A stretch of 64,000 bases of DNA from Didymodactylos carnosus (taxonomy: Eukaryota; Rotifera; Eurotatoria; Philodinida; Philodinidae): positions 18,462-82,461 of the forward strand of contig CAJNOQ010000073.1 in NCBI GenBank assembly GCA_905250885.1, written 5' to 3'. The notes under the pieces were generated by a model. The model was not told where the DNA came from and made no database searches. It was given only the letters and a program-made list of their open reading frames with translations. Position 1 is the first letter of the stretch; each line of letters opens with the position of its first letter. A program made the translations under genes and the position numbers. Shown here in pieces: positions 12,040-24,984 of the stretch.

Positions 12040-13231
12040 ATTTAAATTCTTCACCTTAAAAAATCACTCACTTTTCTTTTGCTTTACTTAATCGACTTAA
12101 TTAGAGGACACATATATGACGTAAAGGTTGGAAAGTCGACTATAGTGACAGAAAATTGCAATGAAACTTTGAAGAGATGACATATAGATTTTTTACATCA
12201 GCAAATATACAATATTACAGATGTCTAATGCTTTAGAACAACTACTTTTATTTATTTTTATTGGTTTTCTAAATAAAAACGTTCTTAGTCATCCTCACCC
12301 TCTCTGACAGTTGAAGATAATGGATGTGGAGTTATTTTCCGGGAGATCTTTGAAAAGTCGAGTGATAATTCAAATCTGACGATGAGCCTAGATGATCAAA
12401 GATGAATGTCTCACTTGATTCTCATTCTAAAAAGAATACTTTGGTCTCTCTAGTCAAATGAAAAAATACATCTGTTCATATCTCAAGTTTCGAATTTATG
12501 ACTTTATCTTCCAGAGAGCTCTCAGAAAAACGATTTTTCGAAAAAACTCGGTATAATTTCTTTTTACCAAAAGATGTTTTTGGTTTTCAAATGGTGAAAA
12601 CCGTAAGTTTCTAGTTATCATTATTAAAAAAAATACCTGCAAACATGCATTCATGCCCCATGAAACGTTTTTTATATGTGATATTACTTGAATCGTTGTC
12701 TCTATTACATCGAACACATTTTGATTCATGATATCACTATATTCGACTCCGCACATTTCAACCATGACGTTGAAAATTATGTAATTAATTGTCTATAAGA
12801 ATGAGAATTTTGATTATAGTATTTTTAGCATTTCGTTTCATAAATCAACAACATTCATGTATCTTTGGTGGCAGAATGAGTGATTGACTCGACAGAAAAA
12901 GTTGTCCAGAAAAGAGAAGAAAGAAGAATGTTTCTAAGTCAAAGCAATAAACTTCTCTGAGTTTCACTCGGTTATTTCAATAATTAATTTTTGTTAACGT
13001 TTAAAATCCTTATCATGATATATGAAAAAAATCATCTTTCTCAGCCTTCACACTTGCATTTCCTTCAATTATTATAACTATAAGATGAAAACAGAATTCA
13101 AACCGTCACATTTATCGATAATTAGAAATTGAAATTATATTCTGTTAAATCTTCTTCATACGTCTAAAAATTGCTTCACGTGGCTTTCCAATGTATGCAT
13201 AGTACTGTTAGTCTCTAAATTCAATTTGTGT
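12040..13231. other. Gene-free stretch with one open minus frame
   Basis: A minus-strand frame at 12496-12765 starts MVEMCGVEYSDIMNQN and has a possible donor after MNACLQ. No partner exon in phase was found, so I do not call it a gene. Nothing else is recognised here. Confidence 0.35.
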
Positions 13232-13441
13232 TTATCTGTTAAACCAATAACCAGTACGAATCGCGTAACCTAGATCATTTGGTAATTGCATTATGTTCGT
13301 CATATCATTAATCATACTAGTAAAAGTATCAAATAGCGCTAATGGTTGAATGAATATCCACCATGGATGAAGTAATAATACGAATGGATACGCAAAAAAT
13401 ACTAATAATAATGCAGCACTAATTTGAATCAAAAGTCCCAT
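13232..13441 (-). CDS. Small hydrophobic membrane protein, 69 aa, unrecognised
   Basis: An intronless frame from ATG at 13441 to a stop at 13232. Residues 1-35 (MGLLIQISAALLLVFF, then AYPFVLLLHPWWIFIQP) form one long hydrophobic stretch that could be a membrane anchor or one to two membrane segments. A more polar tail follows with NDMTNIMQLPNDLGYAIRTG. The composition looks like a real small membrane protein, with tryptophans at the membrane boundary and a defined polar end, unlike the low-complexity shadow frames elsewhere. No family is recognised, and it could also be chance. It lies about 540 bp downstream of the next gene on the same strand. Confidence 0.45.
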   Translation of the reverse strand: MGLLIQISAALLLVFFAYPFVLLLHPWWIFIQPLALFDTFTSMINDMTNIMQLPNDLGYAIRTGYWFNR

Positions 13442-13983
13442 GGTCTTTCAATTCTAATTACAAATAATACGATTTAGTAGAGTTAAATTTGCTTAGAATT
13501 TGTTCGAATATGCGCGAAAAAAGTTAATTTATATGTGTCAGTAGTATGAGATTGTGGTACAAACGAATATATAAGAGTCCAAACAATTCTCTTACAAATA
13601 GTCTAAATGAATAAAGAAGTTTTTCTATTCAGAAAGACTATCACATGAACTGATAATCATCGGAACTCATTATCAGAGAAATCAATCATTCATCTTCGCA
13701 TCTTGACTACAATTCATTTATTTAGTTGTCGTGAGATACTTTAATGAAATATTTCTAGTGAGAATAGTGACTTTTCATCTACTGAAGATATTTTATGATT
13801 AGTTCTAAAAAGATGCATGAGAAAGAAAATATGTAAATATCTAATTACATATAAAAATGTGAGATTCAACTATAAATCACCGTTAAAAATTTCACATATA
13901 AATAAAAACACAAAAGCAGATGTTTGAAAAAAGAACAACTTTTATTGCACACATAGGAAAAACATGAAGGTTAAAGAAAATAG

Positions 13984-15233
13984 CTAACTTTTTCGATCAA
14001 TCAAAAGATTTTGATCGTCCAACAACAAGTTCTGTACTCTTCGACGTTCTAATTGATTCAATGGATCTTTCGTCTTTGTAGTAAAATGTTCAGGTTTAGT
14101 CATAAATGCTTCGGCTCTTAATGCACTCAATGCGTTGGGTTGAAACGATATTATTTGATCAATTTCATCGTAACGAGCTGCAATAAAACGCTAAGTGAAG
14201 ATAATGATAAAGTCAAATTTGAAAAATTAATTGATAGACGATGGTGCTTTTCGCGTATATCCCAACTCAAAACATTAATACAGCATGCGTAAAGCCCAAA
14301 TCTCTCTTAAACAGAACTTCACTACCTACTGTATATTTTCAGTAACAGATAATATTGATTATTACTCAAAACAGTTAAAAATATGAATACAACGGAAAAA
14401 TGCACCAGCAGAATCAAAAAATTACAGAATGCATCTCAGAGATGGACAAGTCCCAGCCCGGACTGATAAGCTTTTTAAAACAGGACTGCAACTGACTATT
14501 TTTGCAGGTGTAACTGATTTTTCAGATCAGTCCTTCAACTTTTGAGTTTTAGTGTAGAGAAAAATCTTTGATTTAGGCATTTAACGAAGCAGTGTCATTT
14601 TGGTAAAAAGATACAAGACAAAACACATAGTCATAGGAGCGAATGGGGAAAAAACTTCTTGGTCGCACTGATGTTTATAGAACCAGTGTTTTTAATGATT
14701 AGTGGGTCTCACTTGAACAAAATGGATTTCCACTTTGAAAATTCGATTTCCACTTTGTTTTTAGCAGGGAAAACATGGAAAATGCAGTGGTAAACTGTGG
14801 AAACCAACTTTGCTTAAAATTCCTATTAAAAACACTGTATAGGACTGAGACTAGACTAGAACTAAGGCTCTAGTGGACTGAGACTTGACTCGGACTGTAA
14901 AGTAGAGGACTTGCCCATCTCTGATACATCTCTCTAACACAACTGCAAAGTAAATGACATATAACGTCTAACTTACTTTTTGAAAAACGTACCCGTGTTG
15001 CATGAATTCTGAAAAAAAAACGGCATATTTTCAAAGAAAGTGATTTAAATTCGACAAATAGAAACGCAGACAGCAAACCTGTTTCGAGCTTCAGCTGCTT
15101 TTAACTCTCCAATTAATATTGCATGTTGCTTTTCCATATATTCATCATGTTCGATTTCAGCTTTAGACTTTTTCATTAACTTTATACCAATAGATTTTAC
15201 GGAATAATGAAAATCTGAACTTTTTTCTGTCAT
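13984..15233 (-). CDS. Unrecognised 125-aa charged protein, three exons
   Basis: Model on the minus strand: exon 1 15233-15079, exon 2 15008-14993 (16 nt), exon 3 14190-13984. All splice sites are GT-AG (donors GTTTGC and GTACGT; acceptors CAG and TAG), and 155+16+207 nt closes to 126 codons. The protein starts MTEKSSDFHYSVKSIG. It has a helical, charged middle (EIEHDEYMEKQHAILIGELK, then AAEARNR) and a conserved-looking segment DEIDQIISFQPNALSALRAE, and ends with a charged tail. No signal or membrane segment is seen. Exons 1 and 3 cannot be joined in frame directly; the 16-nt exon supplies the phase. A longer version of exon 2 does not keep the frame. The family is not recognised. Intron 2 contains a hAT-like MITE. 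Confidence 0.6.
14437..14923. mobile_element. hAT-type MITE, 487 bp, inside an intron
   Basis: The termini are CAGAGATGGACAAGTCC on the left and the complement of CAGAGATGGGCAAGTCC on the right. They differ at one base and match the common hAT consensus CAGRGRTGGGC. The flanks are 8-bp near-duplicates, ATGCATCT (14429-14436) and ATACATCT (14924-14931), the size expected for hAT. There is no transposase frame. The single differing base in each pair suggests moderate age. Confidence 0.75.
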
Positions 15234-15356
15234 TTTCCTCTTAAATAACAACTGGCTATAGAACAGTTTACATCTTTGAATTGATAGACATACCACTACC
15301 ATGTCACCACGACGATATCCTCCCTGTTGATTGAATAATGAAACAAGAAACTGCGT

Positions 15357-15377
15357 GTGTATATATATATATATATT
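15357..15377. repeat. TA microsatellite
   Basis: A short (TA)n run upstream of the start of the 125-aa gene on the minus strand. The interval from here to 16.1 kb shows no other gene. Confidence 0.8.
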
Positions 15378-16190
15378 CAGAAAGAATAATAAGGATGAGA
15401 ATCTACACTAAGTGATGATTGTAAAATGAGTTAACAGGATGCTGCGTCTTTTATGCTAAATTAAACACCTCAGTTTCTGACTGCAGATGATTGGTTGCTG
15501 GAAAAAGATTTATTTCTTTGCTATGTTGAAAATGATTCAGTCATTGGGTATCTATTTAGAAAATAAGATTTTAATTGATAATCGATGAAGATCACTCTTT
15601 TCCTGCTATTCTCTGGTATAATCAAGCCATTGCTATTTCTTAACTCTTTCCACAGAACGCCTGACTCCGTTTATAACCTTTCCATTCTGCACTACTCATC
15701 TCCTAAATGATATCCCATTACACTCTGATTTATATATATATTCTTACAAACGCCTCTAAATGGTAGCAGTTGAAAGCTGTATTGCTTTTGCAAGATGTCT
15801 AAGATACTTCGCAAGCATGAAAGATTAACGTGAGCGTTCACGTTATCTGCAATCGATGTGATCGACACAGTTTCTTTATTTTATGCTTAGTACGATCGTA
15901 TCAGTTATAACAATTAACGATCAGACTTACCTATAGTTTCGGATAAAATGAAAGGAGTGTACGTTCAATATAAGATGACTTATCTAAATTATATTATGCT
16001 CATTCTATTCGAGTCATTTAAATTATATTTGAAAATCGACCTGCATCAATCTCTAGAAACCCAACTCTATGCTTCGAACACATGTTTTTCTGTTTGTTGA
16101 TAAATATTGATAATCCTACTAACTGTAGCTCCTTTTTCTTTTCTATTTCAGAGTTTCTATTTTTATTTTATTTACAAAGAACAGAAAAGA

Positions 16191-16403
16191 ATGGGTGGCC
16201 ATGTTGAACTAAGTCCTGCAGAATTAGCTAAACTAGTTGGTTATAAAAGATATTTGAACACCGTGACGGATCATGGCAGAAAAAATATTGTCTTGTCCGT
16301 ATTTGCTGGTTGGGGTTTATTTGGCTATACAATGTATAAATTATCCCAGAGTCGAAAAAAAAATAAACCAATCGACATTAAACAATTGAAAAAAGCACAT
16401 TAG
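16191..16403 (+). CDS. ATP5MK: ATP synthase membrane subunit K (DAPIT/USMG5-like)
   Basis: A 70-aa protein starting MGGHVELSPAELAKLVGYKR. The central part GYKRYLNTVTDHGRKN followed by one hydrophobic helix (VLSVFAGWGLFGYTMYKL) and a basic tail (SQSRKKNK) aligns with DAPIT, whose pattern is G-K-K-Y-F-N, T, G-R-N, one membrane helix, then a KK tail. DAPIT is a small inner-mitochondrial-membrane subunit of F1Fo ATP synthase needed for dimer stability. The length is close to the family norm (about 58-70 aa). The ATG at 16191 is chosen because a likely 5'UTR acceptor (TTCAG) ends at 16151 just upstream. An earlier in-frame ATG at 16107 would lie in that intron. An AATAAA follows at 16467. Confidence 0.75.
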   Translation: MGGHVELSPAELAKLVGYKRYLNTVTDHGRKNIVLSVFAGWGLFGYTMYKLSQSRKKNKPIDIKQLKKAH

Positions 16404-16474
16404 ACATTCATTAACAAACGAGCTAACTTTCTCCGAAACATATAGTTTTAGTGTTATTATTCAAAAATAAAGAC

Positions 16475-17099
16475 TTTTATATTTCTCTGTTCCCGATCAG
16501 TATGTGCATCGTTTTTTTCACATTTTTTTCTTTTCAAAGATGTATTTTTATTTACACTCTATTGATAAAACGAAAACAATAAACGCACATGTAGGCAATG
16601 AAAATGTACAATGACATCGTTTAAAATGTTGTTTCAGAAAGATTTACTTAAATTATTTACTCATTAATATTGATAGTATAAGAAGAGATTTGATTGTGGT
16701 TTTATTGCATTCTGCCGTATTTAAAATGCTTCCCAAACTAATATATTTGTACTTCAGAGAATATGTATTTTGTTAACTTCAACGTCTTCGAATATATTTG
16801 CAATAGAAGATAATAGATGTTTCATCAATCTAAGATCGTATCATTTGTTTTAACATGATTGGCACGACTAAATTGTTTGTTTATACGATTTCTGATTTTG
16901 ATCAGGCAATATTTTTGTCGTGGTAAGATGTATTGCTTACACCGGCAATATACCTCATTCAAATAAGGAATATCTTGCTATTTTCGAGAAAATGTCATTA
17001 TGTATCTCCTGCAGCAGATCGATTCATTAAATAAAGTAATGGGATGCTGGAGACTTATGCTGTGAAGAAGTGTTCAGTACTGTGGATGTTTTCTTACAC
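16475..17099. other. Gene-free stretch after the DAPIT-like gene
   Basis: AT-rich sequence with no exon chain, no clear inverted repeat and no recognised motif. Confidence 0.4.
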
Positions 17100-17101
17100 T
17101 A

Positions 17102-17324
17102 GACAGGTGCTTTCTTGACGACAAGAGGCAATCGACATCTTTAAGTCCGAATTGGCATATAATGCGAATAGATGAAGATGAGCTTTAGCCATGTGGGAAA
17201 ACTGTATATGGATAAAACTAATATATTCTGGCCCAATTAGGTATGTCAATGGTTTAAGTTTGTTTTAATTTAGTAAACCAGTTCTCCCTCATTTAAATCT
17301 CTTGTCGTCAAGAAAGCATCTATC
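17102..17324. mobile_element. TA-flanked MITE, 223 bp
   Basis: The left terminus GACAGGTGCTTTCTTGACGA pairs with a right terminus that reads, on the other strand, GATAGATGCTTTCTTGACGA. The arm extends through the shared CAAGAG. TA flanks both ends (17100-17101 and 17325-17326). There is no coding interior. The ends and flanks fit a Tc1/mariner-type non-autonomous element. Confidence 0.75.
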
Positions 17325-17842
17325 TAGTACAGTGAATTACCATCCTTCTTGAATTTGCTGTTTTAAAAACGCATCTTTATTGCGACTAATAGTTTTTCCC
17401 CTTATAAACGACTCGGGAAGCGAGAAAAATGCTTTCCACTTTTTTCGAATTTTTCTGAACGTCTAAAAGTTACAACCTTATATATAATCTGAAAAAGTAG
17501 ATACCTAAGTTGTATAGTCATAGAGTAATCAATGTACAAGGCGAAAAATGAAAACTAACGATGAATGAACTTATCGTTACTTAACAGTTTACCGGATCGA
17601 CAAGTGCAAACGAACTGATAAATGTGCAAAAAAATGAATATTCTAAAGTTATAAAAAATTAATTTTTATGAAACTTCAGCAGTATTATATTAACGAGGGA
17701 TAAAGAGTTGTGCAGCCACATAACAATCATTTGTAAGTAAGCCTAAAAATCTAACTGGCGAACTTAATTAATTTTCCTGATAGTTTAACGTGTACAAAAC
17801 TCCCCTAAAAATGCCGATCTTGCTCACCAAATATCATTATAA

Positions 17843-18838
17843 TAAAATGTAATGATAAAAGAAATACTAAATGAAAATGGAGCAAAAATCAACAAATATA
17901 AACTGATTATCTACGGTAATAAAACAATAGCAGCATCAGTCGACAACAAAACTTCGTAAGCGTATGAATTAACTTTCGCAAAACATAACTACTCTTTTAT
18001 TGAAATTTTATTTTAGATTGTTTTCGATGAAGATGATTAAATTTGCCGTATTAAAAATCAGAGATAATGGAGGAGTAGGTTAACAGAATTTCATCAACTG
18101 TTAATTTTGATAAATCAATCTATTCTTGCAATCAATTGATCGTTATCTTCCCGGATTTTTATGAACTGGCGAAAGAGTTGACAACTAGTGGAAAATAAAC
18201 TACATTCTAATGTTGAATGGAGGATTGTAGGGTACGGTGACTCACCGGAAACAAAAAATTTTGATATTTGATTAGCAAAAAAAATTTGTTTAATTGAGTT
18301 TTCAGCGCTCTGCAGCCTGATAAAGAGAGATCAATATAAACCAGATGATAATATACAGGATCGAATCGAAAAATTTTAAAAGCTTCTTCGGTCAAAAGCG
18401 ATTGCAGATTTGTCTTCTCCATGGTCAGTTGTCTTGTATGCGATAACTTTTTGAACCAGGGTACTTCAGAAAAAATTTTTGACATCGTTTTGCCTCTGGT
18501 TCTATGTGGTGGCTTTTTCAAAAAATTTTGAGCAAGATATAACGATCGATTGATCGCAAAAGTAAAGATTGATTTATCAAAATTAATAGTTGATGAAATT
18601 CTCTTAACAGGGGCCTACTCCTCTATTATCTCCGATTTTTAATACGGCAAATTTAATCATCTTCATCGAAAACAATCTAAAGTAAAACAGTAGTTATGTT
18701 TTGTGAAAGTTAATCCATACGTTTACGAAGTTTTGTTGTCGACTGATGCTGCTATTGTTTTATTACCGTAGATAATCAGTTTATATTTGTTGATTTTGCT
18801 GCATTGTCATTTAATATTTGTTTACTTTGTAAGTTTTA
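17843..18838. mobile_element. Large foldback element, ~1 kb with ~300-bp arms
   Basis: The arm at about 17843-18150 matches the reverse complement of about 18535-18838 almost throughout, with scattered mismatches and small indels. Shared blocks include AATCAACAAATATAAACTG and TTTAATACGGCAAATTTAAT. The loop (about 18150-18535) holds a minus-strand frame of 104 codons (18521-18207, starting MKKPPHRTRGKTMSKIF) that matches no family I know. It may be a foldback DNA transposon or an inverted duplication. Target duplications could not be fixed. Confidence 0.7.
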
Positions 18839-18839
18839 T

Positions 18840-19727
18840 TATCCGTAGATGACTTTTTTTGTGTTATCAGAATTGACTGACTTCTGGCGACGTCTGTCTC
18901 CGAGTTGCAGAGAAATTTCCTTAGCTTTTTTTGGCTCTGCATCGGTAGATATTTTAGGTCATGCCTTTGAATAATTTTTCTCCCATGATTAAAAAAAATG
19001 CATTTTTCTCCCTTATGATTGGTTTATCCATGCATTATGTGACAGCCATTTTTCCGTATTTTGCGCGTACACACACACACTCACAGACGGACAATATTTT
19101 GTAAGACCCTAGACTAAAGTCAAAGGGAAAAGTAAGGATGCACTACCTATAATGCCAGATGCAAGGCAAACTCCGATTAATTTTTATGCGCCCAGCCAAC
19201 ATGGACCACAATAATTAATGTTAGCTTATGTTGAACTTACTAATTCAAATCACACTGCACCAATGCACTTCATCTTGTTTTGAAGTAGAATCTACTCTAT
19301 AAATCTGCATAACTCGAAAACATTGATTGGGACTGAAGGTAGATTAGATGGATGAGACAAGTTTGACAGAGATGTAGAAGATACTAATATTTGTTCCTCC
19401 ATATGTCATGTGTAACATGTGATAAGTTTCAACAAAATGTAATAGGGCGTCTAGACAATTCAGTTTGAGTCTGGGAATCACATCTTTAACACAACCCCGT
19501 TCAAACTGTGACTCGAATATTTTGCATTTTTTAAATGAAAGCTTGCATTTCAATTGTCTATTACTTGATAAATTTTACCGCTTGATTAGTGTTTATATCT
19601 TTATTGAAATTTTTTATTTTCCTTTTTTCTTTTTTAACGGATTGATGACCAATAAAAGAAAAAAACAGTAAATAAAAGAAGGGAAAATATCAAAATCATC
19701 AAGATTTTTCTTCATACATTTCTCTTT
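18840..19727. other. Gene-free stretch with an AC repeat
   Basis: Contains an (AC)n tract near 19070-19082. Open frames around 19344-19671 overlap on both strands without family motifs. The last 100 bp would hold the RpS15 3' untranslated region. Confidence 0.4.
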
Positions 19728-20310
19728 TTATTTTAATGGTATAAATCGTGATGAATGTGTTGCACCAATACCAGGTCTACCATGTTTAACTGGTTTATAG
19801 GTAATGGAAAATTCTCCCAAATAATGTCCAATCATTTCTGGCTTAATTTCAATTTGATTAAATGTTTTTCCTTGATGGACACCGACAACACATCCAACCA
19901 TTTCTGGTACAATAATCATATTACGCAAATGTGTTTTGATAGCAGCTGGTTTTTCTAATTCGACTGCTTCTTTTTTAGCTTTACGTAAACGTTTAATTAA
20001 TGCCATTGGTTTTCGTTTTAAACCACGTCCTAAAAATAAATTATTGTCAAATTAAACTCGAAGAACTATAGCGAACATATAACAGAATTTGCACTGTTTA
20101 GTTCAATTTTACTCTGACGTTGTCAAACTTTTATTAATCACACATACCTAAACGACGTCTAGCACGACAATGCAATAATTGCATTAACTGATCTGTTTGC
20201 ATATCTAGTAATTGATCTAAATCAACACCACGAAATAAAAATTTACGAAATGTACGTTTCTTTTTCAAATCAGTTAAATTTGTTGTTGTTGCAGCTGCGT
20301 CGTCAGCCAT
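19728..20310 (-). CDS. RpS15: 40S ribosomal protein S15 (uS19)
   Basis: Two exons on the minus strand, 20310-20148 and 20029-19728, give 154 aa; the intron is phase 1 with donor GTATGT and acceptor TTTTAG. The C-terminal half ([20 protein letters not shown], then [20 protein letters not shown] and [20 protein letters not shown]) is nearly identical to metazoan S15 and ends FIPLK. The N-terminal part has [20 protein letters not shown] and [14 protein letters not shown], also as in S15. The protein sits in the small-subunit head near the A site. Upstream of the ATG a TTTTTAG acceptor suggests a leader intron. It is downstream of, and on the same strand as, the Gq alpha gene. Confidence 0.97.
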
Positions 20311-22629
20311 TATTCTTGTAGACTAAAAAGAAATTATAATGAACATTAATGATGAATTTTATTCTATATAACAATAGAAACACATTTAGTAGACATCCTC
20401 CTCTTTCGTAACCATTTCGTCTGAAATTCGAAGTGGTCGCAGAGTAAGTGATTTCGGAGAAGATAATGTCGGAGTAGGCAATCTTGCAAATTTCATATTA
20501 CGGAGTAAGTACCTAAACTTTCTCCTCCCTCGAAAATCGGTAACGAAAACTCTGACTAAGTGACAGAGATAAATATTAACTTACTTTTTATATGAATAAA
20601 AATTGAGAAGATTTTAAAATCTAAAATAAACAACAAAACTTTAAACAACAAAATGTTTTCGTCGATCACACTAGCAAATTGTCATTCTCGACTATCTAAA
20701 ACGCATTTGGATTAGTCTGATCAATCAATACACAGACGACAACTAGATAAAAAATTTAGCGTTGTTTTTCTCGAAATGTTTTTATTATTATTCATATATA
20801 CTGAAAAAAAATTTTATTATACAATTGAAAAAAAAAATTGTAAATAAAAAAATGAGAGAGAAGGAAAATGAGAAATGAACGAAAACTGAAGAGAGAAACA
20901 CAGAAAAAAAAAAGCGACACTGCAACGCAACGAATAAAAGAATTGTTTTGGTTGTTTTTTCCAATACAATAATGAGAGTACACAATATAGTAAAAAAGAT
21001 AGACGCACACACACACACTACTAAAAAACAGAAGCGCGAGCAGCAAAAGAGAAAGAGTATGGCACGCGCCGCTGCGTATTGTGTATTTTCAGATCTCAAA
21101 ACAATATAAAGAGAGAATAATACTTAAAGGGTGAGTAAAAAAGCGGTTATGAGCGCATAGAATACGAACCACTATCCACACGAACCGAAAAAATAGAAAA
21201 AAAATATTGCAATGAAAGACACGCACACACAAGACAAGGGAGAGGTGGGTAAAGCAAACAATGCACCAAAAAAAAAAGAACAGAAAAGCGTACACATAGC
21301 AATGTTTATCATAATAAACGAGAGAAACGAGTATTATTTTATATTTCTCATATTTGAAAAGAAACGAAAACCAACCCGTATTCAAAGCAGACAGACAGAG
21401 AGAGAGAGAAAAACTATTGCATTTGGCATTTTTTTCTTCTAAAGAGACTATGCCATTCTAGTACAACAACTTGACTATTTGCTTCGTTTAATACTTCGCC
21501 TCTCGTAAAAACAAAGAGAAAAAACGTGAATGCGGTAGATACTGCAAGTGACTATGCAACTCTTCACCTGTTTTTCATGGCACCCGTTTGCTCACCATAT
21601 ACGCTTCTGAGAAGTAGAATTCTTTCCTCGACATTAGCCTGAAACAAAAAACACCACGTTCTCAGGTCTTGTTTTTGTTTTTCTAAAAAAACAAATGGAT
21701 CAACTGCATTGTAGAAAAAAAATTCTCTTCACAGGTGTCTGTGCGTAGTAGAGAGAAAAAAACACATCATTTTTTAAATGATAAGGGGTAAAAATTGCTA
21801 TCAGAAATTACAAAAAAAAACACGAACGGCACGACAAACAAGAAAAGTTGATAATAAATATATGGCAGAATATAAGTTTTTTTGAAAGGAAAAGAAAAAC
21901 CAGCAGACTAGAGAAATATTAGATCAGTTATCCAAAAAGAAAGATAACAGTATTGTTGTTATTGTCTATAACACGCACACTCTGTATCGTCTCACGGTCA
22001 TTGCTTTAAATATATAAATGAGAGAATACAAACAAACAGATACGAGGTATGTATATATGACAAAAAAAGATAGACAAACAAACGAACGATTACTCACTCA
22101 TTGACTACTTTCTTCTTCCCCATTACCTTATTTTGTTAAGGCAAAACCTGAGCTTAATAAGAACGACAACCAGAACAACAGCAACAACAATAACAAAGAA
22201 CTGTTATTTGCACTCAAAGAGCGTACGTACACAAAAAAAAACGAACATATACACGTACACAAAAGATAATTGTACCTATAAAAAAAAGAGAACATACATA
22301 AATACATACAAACAAGAAGAGAAACTGTCGACTTCTCGAAAAAGATTGGGTTATACAACTCGATTTGACTTTGAATAAGAATAATAAAAAACCAACGAGA
22401 AAAAACAAACTGATATACACACTGTAAGAAACAAACGAAGAGAAAAAACATTCCATTCTAATATAATATATAGTAATAAGATTAATACGAATAAGTAAAG
22501 TTTTAATAAGAAAAATTGATTAAGAATAAAATAGTAAAGAGAGAGCGAAATGTTTGTTTTTTGTTTGTGTTTGAGATATATCAATAGAAGAAAAAAAACG
22601 ACGCTAGCAGGTTTGTTTTTATTCTTGTG
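20311..22629. other. Strand-asymmetric interval between Gq alpha and RpS15
   Basis: About 2.3 kb between two minus-strand genes. From about 20780 to 22610 the plus strand is very rich in A and G, so a minus-strand transcript would be U- and C-rich. That produces overlapping frames full of Phe, Leu, Ser and Cys, which I treat as compositional artefacts. A minus-strand AATAAA lies about 10 nt after the Gq alpha stop, but a longer U-rich 3'UTR is possible. The RpS15 promoter and leader should lie between about 20311 and 20700. An (AC)n tract lies at 21006-21018. Confidence 0.4.
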
Positions 22630-24978
<2,349 letters not shown>

Positions 24979-24984
24979 CTTTGC

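Noticed and set aside
12496-12765. Minus frame MVEMCGVEYSDIMNQN with a possible donor
   Set aside because: No second exon in phase could be found, and no domain is recognised.
19344-19553. Minus frame with KDVIPRLKLNCLDALLHF
   Set aside because: Looked slightly transposase-like, but there are no catalytic motifs, no terminal repeats and no longer frame.
20788-21385. Overlapping hydrophobic minus-strand frames of 65-104 codons
   Set aside because: They occur in several frames at once over an A-rich plus strand. Their Phe/Leu/Ser/Cys content follows from base composition, with no splice signals or motifs.
22128-22584. Cys/Phe-rich minus-strand frames downstream of Gq alpha
   Set aside because: Same compositional artefact, lying in the probable 3'UTR of the Gq alpha gene.
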